A DNA stretch of 64,000 nt, taken from contig JAVTVJ010000032.1 of the NCBI GenBank assembly GCA_034509425.1, positions 5,219,501 through 5,283,500 of the forward strand. Direction: 5' to 3'. The notes beneath the pieces are model-generated. The model was not told where the DNA came from. It made no database searches and saw nothing but the letters and a program-made list of their open reading frames with translations. The position numbers and the translations under genes were made by a program. Shown here piece by piece: positions 25,306 through 36,311 of the stretch. The DNA is from Eopsaltria australis. Its lineage: Eukaryota; Chordata; Aves; Passeriformes; Petroicidae. Position 1 is the first letter of the stretch. The number at the start of each line of letters is the position of its first letter.

Positions 25306-26364
25306 TATCCAAATTAATCACAGACTTAAGTGCCTGGGGAAAGGAGATTTTAAGAGGATCGAAGGTATGAAATGAGAAGCAGAAAAGAATGGGGAACAGG
25401 CCCTTTATGGATTACCAGGCTCAAGGATCGCTTAGCCCTCAGAAACAAGGCTCAAAGGTAGAGTTCCTATTGATTTTTTTCCTTAGCTGAAATCCCATTT
25501 TTACTGGAAAAATTAAAGCATAGACACACTAAACAGATTTAAAACTTCTAGATCCCACTTTTATGTGGCCTCCGAGTTTGTCTGGCTACTAGTAAAATGC
25601 TGGTAAAATGCTGAGATGGATGTGTGACACATGGACAGCGTGGTGTGCCAGTTTGTGGATCCTGTCCCACTGTGTGGATCCCACAGGTTCAGCAGAGCTC
25701 TGAGCAGCAGGTGTCAGACTCAGACTAGGTCTGTGAGATGCTCTTGGGGTCTTTAGATGGGAGTGACCAGTGGCCCAGTCAGGCTCTATAAAAAACATGG
25801 GTTTTGGACAGAGCATACAGGGGGACAGATGAGACACCATGATCATGAGCGTGCTTCCTGCAAAGCAGCTGAACCACGAAGACCCTACTTCAGGACCTGC
25901 TGTCAGCTCTGTTGCTCCTAGTAGAGTTGCAAAGAATGTGATGCCTCACAGACATCACAATGACTAGTATGTCCCAGAAAATCTGTATGGCCATAATCTA
26001 CTTCTTACAGGAATCAGAATTTTTTATTTGCTACTGATAGAAGCCTCAGTAGTATATTAGGACATATTACATCCCACTTCAGGGCCTGATCTTTTATCTC
26101 AGGGGAGAAAAGCTAAGGAAAGATTGGCGTCAGTGGTGTGCTGTCATGTACAGTGAAAGTCTGAACACCACAGAGAATGCCTATGGCACTGGGTATCCCA
26201 CTGTTTTCTTCACAGCAGGCACCTTGCAGCTGAAAGTGAACGAAGCTGGACTGAAGTATTTGACTTACAAAGTGATGCACTTTACACTAAAATGTTCTGG
26301 GTTCTTCTGTCCGACTCAGTTTACTAGGGAGTGGTTATGTTATTGTCTGTTGCAGATGTAATTC

Positions 26365-26595
26365 TTTAGATAAGTGGATACTGAGGTGTACTGGAAACTG
26401 GGTGAACAGATAAACTCTAAAGGTTGTTGTGATCAGTTGCACAAAGTCCAACTAGAGCCTAGTAACAGTGGTGTGCCCCAAGGCTGGATAATGGGTCCAT
26501 TAGAGACCTGGATGATGGGATACGATACACCCTTAGCAGGTTTACAGACAATATAAAATGGAAGAAGTGCTTTTATACCAGAGGGCTGTCCCTCT
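26365..26595 (+). mobile_element. CR1 LINE ORF2 relic (reverse transcriptase palm region)
   Basis: About 230 bases matching CR1 reverse-transcriptase coding sequence in sense orientation. The frame 26374-26556 includes SGVPQGWIMGP, equivalent to the conserved S-G-V-P-Q-G-x-x-x-G-P block of non-LTR retrotransposon polymerases, preceded by the usual residues around WxLGEQIN and CDQLHKVQLEP. Damage is clear. Roughly 20 or more bases expected just after the GP are missing, so the sequence jumps to a DLDDG-like segment. The frame then shifts, so the following catalytic region lies in another frame. Where CR1 has the F-A-D-D catalytic box, the bases at 26541-26552 read Phe-Thr-Asp-Asn, losing the second aspartate. 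The matching stops near a CCAGAGGGCTGT word (26578-26589). It is a dead fragment, not a gene. Confidence 0.88.
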
Positions 26596-26601
26596 TTCAA
26601 A

Positions 26602-29600
26602 ATTCTTTGTACTCAAACTCCTTATGGAGTACAGACGTCGAAGGGCATTCTGTGCCTTCACCAAGCAAGCTGGGAAGTTTTCCTAGTTATTCCTGTTAGG
26701 TTTACATTGCTCTGTATTGGGAAGGAATGATAAGTTGCTGTTCAGGACTCTCACTTCAGGGAGGAGGAGATTTTTAGAAATAGTCTTTTTTATTTTAGAG
26801 TCTGCTTTGTATAGGATGAGCAAGTCTTGTCAATAGTAATTCTAGAGATAGATGACAAAAATGAGAAGAACTCTGTCAGAGAAATACTTCCGCGTGCAAC
26901 GTTTATTTGAGCTATAGAATTTTTTCCCCTCGGGTTACAAAGAATGGATGCTTTAAGTTTTTAGAGGTTCAAAAAGGCATTGAACAAATTAATGAAAGAA
27001 AAATCCACTGAAGTTGAAAGTTGCCCCCTTTGGATTAGAAAGTGCATGAACCAAAAGTTGGTGCATGCTGGGAGTTTATCCATGCTCGCACTTTAACCTT
27101 CCACATGTGTGGCCTCCTGGCACTGAGTTCCATGGATGCTTTGATCTGCCCCCACCTCTCTCCCTGCTGCTTGTGGAGTGAACTGGTCCCACTCAGATCT
27201 GAGTCCTGGCTGCTGCTCACAGCTGCACGCTGGGGCAGAAGGGGCTGCTGCTTGGTCCTGGGCTCTGATGCAGTGCCCCAGACCTCGGGGTGTAGGGGAG
27301 CAGTTGTGAGCACACCAGAGATTTCTCCATGCCATGCTGAACACTCTCAGATTCAGCTGTGTAAACTGTGCCATGTGTAAGCATCTGGTCTTATTAAGTC
27401 TATAAGATGGAAGATTTTCAGATCATGATCAAATTGTTGAGAACACAATGGTTCCCAATGTCTTCTAAAATATGTCTGGTTTTAATGGAGGCCATAAGCT
27501 TAAATATGGAAGGATAGTTTCAGGCACCACCACTGGAAACATTGGCTGCTATCACTTTGGTTTTTCACAGAATAAACAGAAGAAAAATTGCAAACAGAAA
27601 ACATGTTTTGTGTAAATACCAAAACATCTTAGTAGAGCCAGCACAACATAGGTAAAAATAACTTTCTGGTATTTTTCCAGATTTGCATTAGCATTTTAAA
27701 TCAATCTGTACATATTATAAACAAGTAGAAGTAGAAAATTAGAAGTGTAAAGCAAGGCTTCAGGGGTTTAGTTTAGACAACAATGTACAGATACAATTCT
27801 TTCAAAGCACAATGGACTCCTCTTATACTGTCAATGTGATATTTGACTATATGCAAACGTAGACTGCTGCAATGACAATTTTATACCCTGTTGTACAACT
27901 CCAATCAGCCCTGGTGTTTCAAAACAAGACAATTTGTCTTGTTGTAAATACATAAAGAATTATACAAATGCATCTTTTTGCTTTGTTATCCTGGAAACCT
28001 CATAGATCATATGAAATGTTTGGTGTGTGACAGTCCAAGGAGAAAAAAAGAAAAAGAGATGGCATTTAATTTGGCTTCTTGCTATGTTTACCTCTACCTG
28101 ATGTGGGATTAAGTTGTCATTTATGCAGCTTTAACAACATTTTTATTCCTTTTTGAGTTTGTGAAATGTAGGTTGAATGAATTGCACTATATTTTCTGTG
28201 TTTTCTCAGTGTTAGAAGTCATTTAAAGGAGTGCAGTAACTAGTTGGGAGAGGAAATGCAAGAAGAATATTCACATCTCAGGAAACTAAAACTCCTCTTG
28301 CTGAATGTGACACAGAGACTATCACAAATACCATGTTTAGAATCAGTCTGACTTCTGAATGCATACATTTTCTTGTTTTCCTATAACAAACCAGAAAAGT
28401 TTGGTCAAGCTGATGCAGTGTACACGCAAGGAGTTTTGCCAGTGGCCAACTCAGCAGCTCCCATAGCAAGTGCCAGTTCATAATAAACATGCCTTAGCAT
28501 AAAAAACCTTATATCCCATAACCAACACAGGATTCTCTTGTGTTGTGGACAAGGTGTGTTAAAGCTTTACTCCCTTGACAGCAGCTGACTGTTGTCTGCA
28601 TATGAACTGCATTACTGGAATTTAAATGAATTTCAAGCTATGTTTTATGTAACATGAATGAATGTAGAACTAGAAAGTGTTATTTTTGTGTTGTTTTATA
28701 GAACTGAGAAAAATTACTGCCTCTGGTTGCCTTAATCACTTGCAGTAAACAAAAGACAGAGCTGTGCAACATTAAGACACTGATTTCAATCAAGAACATA
28801 TAAAGAAAAGAAAAAGTCATCAAATTAAAGATCTGCAAATGAGCCCTGCCCCGCTTGCAAGTATATGTGCACATATAACCTAGTAGCTGTGTGGTTAAAT
28901 ATGGTAATGGATAGTCTAGGTATTAAAAAGTGCACCCTTTATATCTTTGTTCTACTTCAATGTTAAGATAATGATTTTATTTTGGGGGTAATAAAAATCC
29001 TGTTACTGTAGGATTGTTTATAAGCAGAACAGTAAAATAGCTTAAGAGATCTTATAACACGTCAAGTTACAGGGGTGACCTTGCGTAGTTTTTTGTCTGT
29101 GATCCAGAAAGGCAGTTTCTGATTTTTACTGACAGATAGGAATAACTAAATAACCTCTTCCAAATGGAAAGAATTCATCTTAAAACCTTCCTTTTGAAAA
29201 CTTGGAAAGGTTTACAGTTGCACAATATCAAAATAAGTAGGACATTCTTGTAATATTTTTCCTAGAGCTGGATAAATTTGTGAAAACAGCTTTGTAGGCT
29301 TGCCTTATTTTTCTAATGCTGTCAAGTCTATCAAGTGTGTGAGCTACAGCAAAATGAAGAAACTAAAACCAAATCAGGAAAAGACAGGAAAGTAAATGTA
29401 CAGAAGTATTCTGAGCCTTACAAATTAGCAATAAACTAGATATAATTATATCTGTGCTGTTTGGTCCTTTCATAAATCTGCTAATGTTTTTCTATTTCTC
29501 TTCTCTTATTTGTTATGTGGCATTTCTAATAAAGGAAATATTCTAATTTGAGGGAGTCCCACAGAAGCATTTGCTAAGTCTAATTTTTCTTCTGCTTAAT

Positions 29601-31177
29601 GCCCAAGAAAATTTGCATAGCTGTAAGCAAAACCAATATAATTGTGTTATTGTGTGGTTTTTATTTACTTATATTTATAATACCTCGAAGGCATAGTCAT
29701 GATACAGTATCCTGTTGCAAGATAGGTAAATGCAGAACAGAAATATTATCTTTGTCCTTAAGAATTAGTGATTTAAATTTGAGAGAATAAATTCTTTCAG
29801 GAGAACAAGGAATAGAGCAATACAGTATTGTTACAGCTGCTGATACAAAGCAGTGGGTCAGTCAGTGCTCCAAATGGTGATGTGATAAATGACCTTTGCC
29901 CAGAGCAGAGTACCACTGCCCTGGCATTGGGAGGCTGGAGGCAATGGGGAACCATGGGAAGAGATTTGAAGAGCAATTTTGCCTTAAGTTGGAAACATGT
30001 GCAGGGCTTAGGGATCTCCTGACAAAAAGAAAGAGATTTTAAAAAGCAAAGTCTGATGTACAACTTGCAGGACCAAGATCTGCACTGTGGTGGTCAGAAG
30101 AAATGTGAAAGGAGGCATTACAAGCTTCTGAGCTGTATTGAACTTGCATGGGCAAGTATAAGATAGACATGAATGCAGGCTGGGGCTTTGTTTTGTTGTT
30201 TAATTTTATCAAGCTGTGTGACTTCATTGTTGAGGTTCCTGTTATGAGTGATGCAGAAAAGCAGAGACTTTCAGGGCGACAACTCATTTGTCCTCTTTTA
30301 AAAGGTGACTGGGGGAAGGTGAATTGTGCCCTAAGGGGATGTATTTCCCTGTTTGAAGAAAAGGCAAAAAAATTACCATCTGAGTCCAACAGGCTGCATT
30401 ATAGACATTTACAGTGCAAATGTGTCTACAGTGAGGTGAGATGAATCCCAGTTGATGACACAGGTGGGAAGTGCAGGTTTTATAGGAGAAAGAGAGATGG
30501 GGGACATGGCAGAGCCAGGCTGGCTTACTCCTCTCCATGGAAAGTAGGATTGAAATGAGGAGAATGGCCAAAGTAAGTTTTCATCTGGTATTTTTCAAAG
30601 AAATCAACAATACTATATATGGAGAGAGAAGCAGAGACAGGAAATGCTTTGGGATTTTGGGGAACAAATCCTGGACATCAAAAAGGTCTCAGTGACTGTC
30701 AATGTGAGATTTCTTGGAGATAAAATGAAGGTATTAAAAAAAAATAGAGGGTGGTTGAGCTAAAGGAAGAGTAGATTAATCAGTGAGGGTGAATGCCACT
30801 GGACATACTTTTCAGTATTTACCAAAGGTGCCTTGTAGAGTAAAATCAGATGCAGGAGAAGCAAGTATTGCAATGATCCAGGCTGAGGGACCAGCAGCAT
30901 GGGCTATGTAAAGGAAATGAGGGAGACAATTGAAAACAGATTTGTTGCAGGAGCAGCATGAAAAAGTCTTGAATTCTGCTAAAAAGTCCTCATTCCTATG
31001 GCACTGTATATTCCATGCAAGTTGGATGCCAGAAGGCAACTAGGGAAGGATGAGGAGGAGGGCTGGTGACTCCTGGGAAGGGAGAGTGGAGCAACAGAGG
31101 GCTCTGAGAGAGGAGCAGTGTATATGGTGAAGATGAATGGGCTTTTGGCTTCATAAAGATGAATGGGTTTTTCTCTC
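26602..31177. other. Non-coding DNA including a GC-richer pocket
   Basis: No gene recognised. A patch at about 27040-27340 is visibly richer in G and C than its surroundings and carries overlapping frames of 92-112 codons on both strands, none with a known motif. From about 29900 to 31150 the plus strand is purine-rich, with frames on both strands up to 116 codons, again without recognisable domains. Confidence 0.5.
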
Positions 31178-31252
31178 AAAAAACCAAACCAAAACAAAAA
31201 AACGCCCAACAAACCAAAAAAACTCCACAACAACAACCAAAAAAACCCCCAC
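31178..31252 (+). repeat. A-rich (AAACC/AACAAC)-type low-complexity tract
   Basis: A tract of AAACCAAACC, AAAAACTCC, ACAACAACAACC and AAAAAACCCCC words. It lies directly before the palindrome at 31260-31286. Confidence 0.85.
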
Positions 31253-31259
31253 AGAATGG

Positions 31260-31286
31260 TTCATTTGACCCCACAGGTCAAATGAA
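31260..31286. repeat. Perfect 11-bp-arm inverted repeat with AGGTCA half-sites
   Basis: TTCATTTGACC (31260-31270), a 5-base spacer CCACA, then GGTCAAATGAA (31276-31286), the exact reverse complement. The right arm includes AGGTCA if the last spacer base is counted, and the left arm holds TGACC. The arrangement is thus an everted pair of nuclear-receptor-like half-sites, the left one reading TGACCC instead of TGACCT. Whether anything binds here is unknown. Confidence 0.75.
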
Positions 31287-32161
31287 ATCTCATGGTGATG
31301 GGAACAAGAAACTATAACAGGTCAGACAAGTGGAAGCTGAAGTTATTAGGGGGAGTGTAGGGCAGCTCATTATTGCTTCAGGTAGATAAACCACTCGGTT
31401 GCTAAATTTTTACTGTGATTTCTGCTCTATAGTTAGTGATCACAGTCTGGAATGCAACAAGCTTCCAAGATTTATATAGCTAATAATAACTCTTACACAG
31501 CTTTTTGGTTTGGAAGACGTTTAGGAACAACACAGACAAACCTAATTTTCTTTCTCTGTCAAGATGAAATTAAAAATACATTTTTTCTGTAACTTGGTTT
31601 ATTTTGGTTACAATAACGGAGGTCAGCCAGGAATGTTTGCTTGTTCTGTTTCTCTCAGCTTTAGTAAGTGTTTATTGATCAAGGTATTCTGCAGATATAT
31701 AGATATATAATGAGAGAAAAATCATACATTCTGAATTTACTATTTTTCCCCAGCAGATCATGTTTTTCTTGCAACTTTTTTGTGTATGTTTCCAATGTTA
31801 TTCTTCTATTATTGGTGGTAGATCATTGCCTGTGCAGAAACCCTACAGTAATCTAACATCTACCAACCTCTGAAATCAAGCCATTAAATTTTGGCAGCAG
31901 AGACCTGGAAGGGTAATCACATCCATAAGGAAAGCAAGGAAGATTTACAAATATTTATTTCATAATTAAAGTGAAGCGTTTCATAATATAGCATTAACTA
32001 CTGAGATTAGAGATTTATCTTTTAAAATATGTTAGGTAAACCTGTCTGATGACAAAATGGCTGAAATTTGGGCAGAGAGGTTTTCTTTCTAGAAGCCTTC
32101 AGGGACAGCTGCCTCTTTCCTACTGCTTTGGGGAGTGCTTTTCTAGGCACTTAAAATGGAG
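31287..32161. other. Non-coding DNA, nothing recognised
   Basis: AT-rich sequence leading up to the 74-bp tandem duplication; no repeat family or coding segment identified. Confidence 0.5.
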
Positions 32162-32310
32162 CTTGCAAGTTTGGCAGTACGGATCCGAGAGGATTTTTCG
32201 GCCTCTTGAAGTAGTTGAAGGCTGAGAGTAACTTTCTTGCAAGTTTGGCAGTACGGATCCGAGAGGATTTTTCGGCCTCTTGAAGTAGTTGAAGGCTGAG
32301 AGTAACTTTC
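32162..32310 (+). repeat. Exact tandem duplication of a 74-bp unit
   Basis: Copy 1 spans 32162-32235 and copy 2 spans 32236-32309. I compared them base by base and found no difference; base 32310 begins a third copy by one base only. Each unit starts with the palindrome CTTGCAAG and contains GGCAGTACGGATCCGAGAGG followed by a TTTTTCGGCC segment, giving three CpG dinucleotides per unit in a CpG-poor region. Identity over 74 bp including CpGs implies a very recent duplication, a length-polymorphic locus, or an assembly artefact. I do not recognise the unit as any repeat family or RNA. Confidence 0.97.
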
Positions 32311-35300
32311 ATTAAAACAAATTGCTATTAACCACTATTACAGCTCTCTGCAAACCTTTCATTTTCTGTAGGTGATATTAATCACGGGCTGCCTGTAGTG
32401 TGCTGCTGCTTATGAACAAATACAATTGAGCAATTTTGAAATTCCTTTAGGAATTCTTTAAATGTATCTATTCCTATGTGAATATTTATATTTTTTTCTA
32501 TTTAGAAGCAGATACTCACTCTTCCGGTTTCAATTCCTTTTTCTATCACATACTGTGTGACATTAAGCTACAAGTCAAATAGTGCAGCACATGCATTCAG
32601 TATGGGGCTGAGCACTTATGCTGCTCAGGTTTGGCTTGATTCTGTTGAGTGCCTGTTGCTGATTCCTGTATCACTAATGTAAATACTTTCATTTTTGGAA
32701 GAGTCTTCATGGGGTTGCTGAGTGTAAAATATGACCATGTAGAATGGTGCACCCCATCATGCTCTAACTGGAAGCAAATAGCTACACTTGTGCTTTCTTA
32801 AGCCAACATTTCCCTTTTGGGAGAAAGCCTCTCAGAGCCTGAAGGACACTGAAGCTGCTCTCCAGGGAAGCTCAGTTGTACATTCACCCCAGATGACAAA
32901 CAAGGATTTAAAACTTTAGCCTGCTGCTCATGGAACCTTGTTACTCTTACCACAAACTTGGATTTGTCCTACAGTGAAAAATAAGATATTTGATGGTTTT
33001 AAGTTTTACTTTCAAACAGCAAAACATAGCTGGCACACAGCAGAAACATTTAAGATGATTGACTTAAAACATATGGAGAAAATAAAATATTCCTGACACA
33101 TAAATTAAGCAGTTTACAATGATGGCTTGGCAACAATGGTTTCCTTATGCAAAACTGTGAGAAAGGTGGAGGAAAGCGAACTCCACCAAAATCTATCAAT
33201 TCCTAGTCTCCTTAAGGAAAGGATGTGAAGATGGTTTTGAAATGTATTTTATAGGTACCAAAAATGGGCAGACAGACTGGCATTTCTGGAATGGTTGGCT
33301 GCAATCCCCTGCAAAACACTGATAGTTTGCAGTCAGGAGGAGTGGTGATGAAGTCCAGATCTGAAGAACAGCTGCACTGCTTTCCCCAGACCTTTTCTGA
33401 GGATTAAATGTGGCTTCATTGCTCTCCTTCTCAGTGAGCGTTGAATATGAAGATGATGTGGATGCTACCATTGCCATCTGGCTATTGCATTGCTCCTCAA
33501 ACAACAGCTTGGGCAAAATTGCTGACTCAGATGTGAATCTGATAAAAGTGAGATAATGGGTGCATGTATAAGAAATATTTTCAACATTAGCTAATACACT
33601 GTTCTCACCCTTTGTTGCCAATTAGTGCTCTACATATGCCTTTTATCACAAAGACTGAATAATAACTTGGTGCTATTTTTACAAATGTGAGGATGAGAAG
33701 GGGGACAGGTGAGTGAGAACAGTGGTAGGAACATACAGAGCTTAAAAGCATCTCTTATGAAACAATGCACTCTGATTTTCCATATTTATGCAATGTAAAT
33801 GGCATTATGGTGAAGTAGCTGCTGCTGCTCTGCAGCTCTGCCATGCCATGCAGGAAGCAAAGTGCTTTCCAAGCTGGAAGCTTCCTCTGGAAGCAGAGAG
33901 GGTCCACTAGAAGAAGGCAGGGGAAAGTGGGGTGGCAGGGATGAAGGCAGTAACTGCCAGCTGAACACTTGTGAGAAAATTGCATCCTGGCTCAAGTAAT
34001 TATAACTTTTCTTTCCTTGTCTGTTCACCTTCAGGCGATATTCATTAGGGCTGTGTGTTTATATTTACTAAGAAACTGCAAATTTGCTGAACAGCGTGAT
34101 TTAAAGTCTCAGAAGCATTTGAATGCATCAAATAATTGTGGCTGGAAAAAATCCAAGGCTTAATTGGAAGTTTTCTATTTGTTAATCCCATAACTAATTT
34201 GGTGATTAGGGCATTCACCCTTGATGTGGGAGAATTTTATTCAGTTCCTCTCTCTCTCTCAAGGGCACAAACAGAAATTTTCCAAATCTGAAATACACCT
34301 AAGCACTAGATTTCATCCTCTGCCTTTCCTACCAGCATGCTTTCCTTTTGGATAAGAGACAAGGACTAGGATCCAGTCATCTAAATTAGGGAGTATTTTT
34401 CTTCTTCCTGTCAGTTTCATTTTCTGGTAGAGCTCACTATGCAAAAGGGAATAGCTCCAACAAAATATTAAGGACACTATTTTAGGCTCTCATGTAATAC
34501 TCTGCTACAGTAGTGTTACCAAAAGGGGAGACTTTGGCAGAAATTCCTCCTCTGAGCTAGTTAAAGAAGAAATTTCAGTCCAAATATTTTTTGCCTTAAA
34601 CCATATTCATGTGGTTATCAATATTTTGAGGTGGATAAGGTTCAGACACATCCTCACTTACTTCCTAAAGGAGTGTAGGGAGCAGTTTGGATGCTGGCCT
34701 GGCTCAGGTGACTATTACTCAGTAATTCCCATCTTGTTCCTTCACAATCCTGTTCAGCTGTTAAAGCAGGATTAATTCATTTAGGGTGGGGAAGAATAAA
34801 TGACTGAAAGAAGATATCTGTTGAATACTTAAGACTTCCCTGCTTCATCCATTATGTGCTCTCTTTTCCTGTTACAGAAATAAAGTGTTTCACTGTCTAT
34901 TCTCTCTATTAACCTTTTATGTTGTCCCTTACAAACTATAACTTGTCCTGTATCATAACCTTTGCAATGTTACTCCTACGTGCTGGTGCTGTTCTTCTCC
35001 TTGTCTGTAAATAGGTGTTCTTATTTAAGCTTTCTGTAGAGGGTTTTTTATTCTGAGGTCATTGAAGGGTTCTAAATACAGTCATATTGTTTTATCACTG
35101 TGTTCTGTACCCTTCCTCTGCAATAGCATAGCTCTTTGCTTTTGTGTTTAATAAGATTCTTTTAGCTCTCCAGAACACTTCCATCCTTTCTGCTGCTCTC
35201 TCAAGAGACCTTTTCAACCTATTCCCTGGGTAGACGGAATTCCACTTTTCAAGGTGATTGCCCTTTACACTCATTCCTTTCCTTAAAATAGGTTCCTTTT

Positions 35301-36277
35301 CTTTCCTCTCAGCCTCACTGAGTTTACTTTCACTTGATTTTCCCCCTAATTTCCCATTAATGTCTATCACATCTAAAATATTTGCTTCTCTAATACCTTT
35401 CTTCACCTTTAGGAACAGTCTCCTGCTATACCTCCCAAATCTTGGATTGTCCCCTAAGCATTTCCACTGACTGTACAAATCCATCCCTTGCCTCCTTCCA
35501 AAATGGTAGCTCCCCACCATTAATTTGGCCGTTTTAGACCTTCTTTATGGCCTTTACCTTCAACTAAGTCAAAACTCTACCTTCCATCTCTTTTAGAAGC
35601 TGAAAATGAGAACTTGCATTTTTTTTTTTAAAATACAATGTCGTGTACACTTTTTTTTCTGTCCTGTTATTTTAGTTTCAGAAACAGAGACTGCTGTGTG
35701 CTTGGGCATTTTACTTCATTTTTATGTTGACTGTTGAACTAATTCTTCAAACTAATTTGGAATAGGTAAGGATTTTAGCCAAACAAATGCTTAATTATTA
35801 AACATTAAATTTCCTTACAGTTTTCAGAATAGCAGTTTATTGAAAGATTTAATTTTAGTTTGGAGTTCATGTGAGCTGTTAGTAATTACACTCAGTTTAA
35901 GAGCTATGAAATGTTAATTAAAAATCTGAATTGTAGAAGAAATTAGGAGAAACTGGCTAATTAAACAATATGATCATTTGTAATGGTTCCAGTTGCACAG
36001 TAATGTAATTTAGAAAAGAAATTGTTTGAGAACTGTTTTAAATAATTATGGGAGATAATTATGTGTTGGTGTTTCCTTTGCAAAATATGTACCACATACT
36101 GAACTTCTTTGAAATCACTGCACCTAAAACATATATGAATAGAAAGGACTGTTTGGGATTTACAAATTTATTTGGAGTGGCTATCCGATTATAAGTAAAA
36201 CATTACAACTTTGCCATGGTTGAAATTGCCCTCTCTAAGTCCTGCCTTCATCCTTGACTCATCTCCGAAAAGACTTT

Positions 36278-36311
36278 CTTCCAAATTTTTCTTCCAAATT
36301 TTTCTTCCAAA
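36278..36311 (+). repeat. 13-bp tandem repeat, about 2.6 copies
   Basis: CTTCCAAATTTTT at 36278-36290 and 36291-36303, then a partial CTTCCAAA copy. Local slippage product. Confidence 0.9.

Larger units (their letters stand above)
20158..26364. other. Long non-coding stretch with simple tracts
   Basis: About 6 kb without a recognised gene. It holds an A/C-rich graded tract at 23283-23337, an AT-rich tract at 24508-24568 and an 8-bp-arm inverted repeat at 25282-25305. Open frames up to 98 codons have no recognisable domain. Confidence 0.5.

Noticed and set aside
32162..32310. 74-bp unit as a spliceosomal or other small nuclear RNA gene
   Set aside because: A short TCGGCCTCTTG word loosely recalls the U2 5' end, but the rest of U2 and other snRNAs I compared from memory does not fit.
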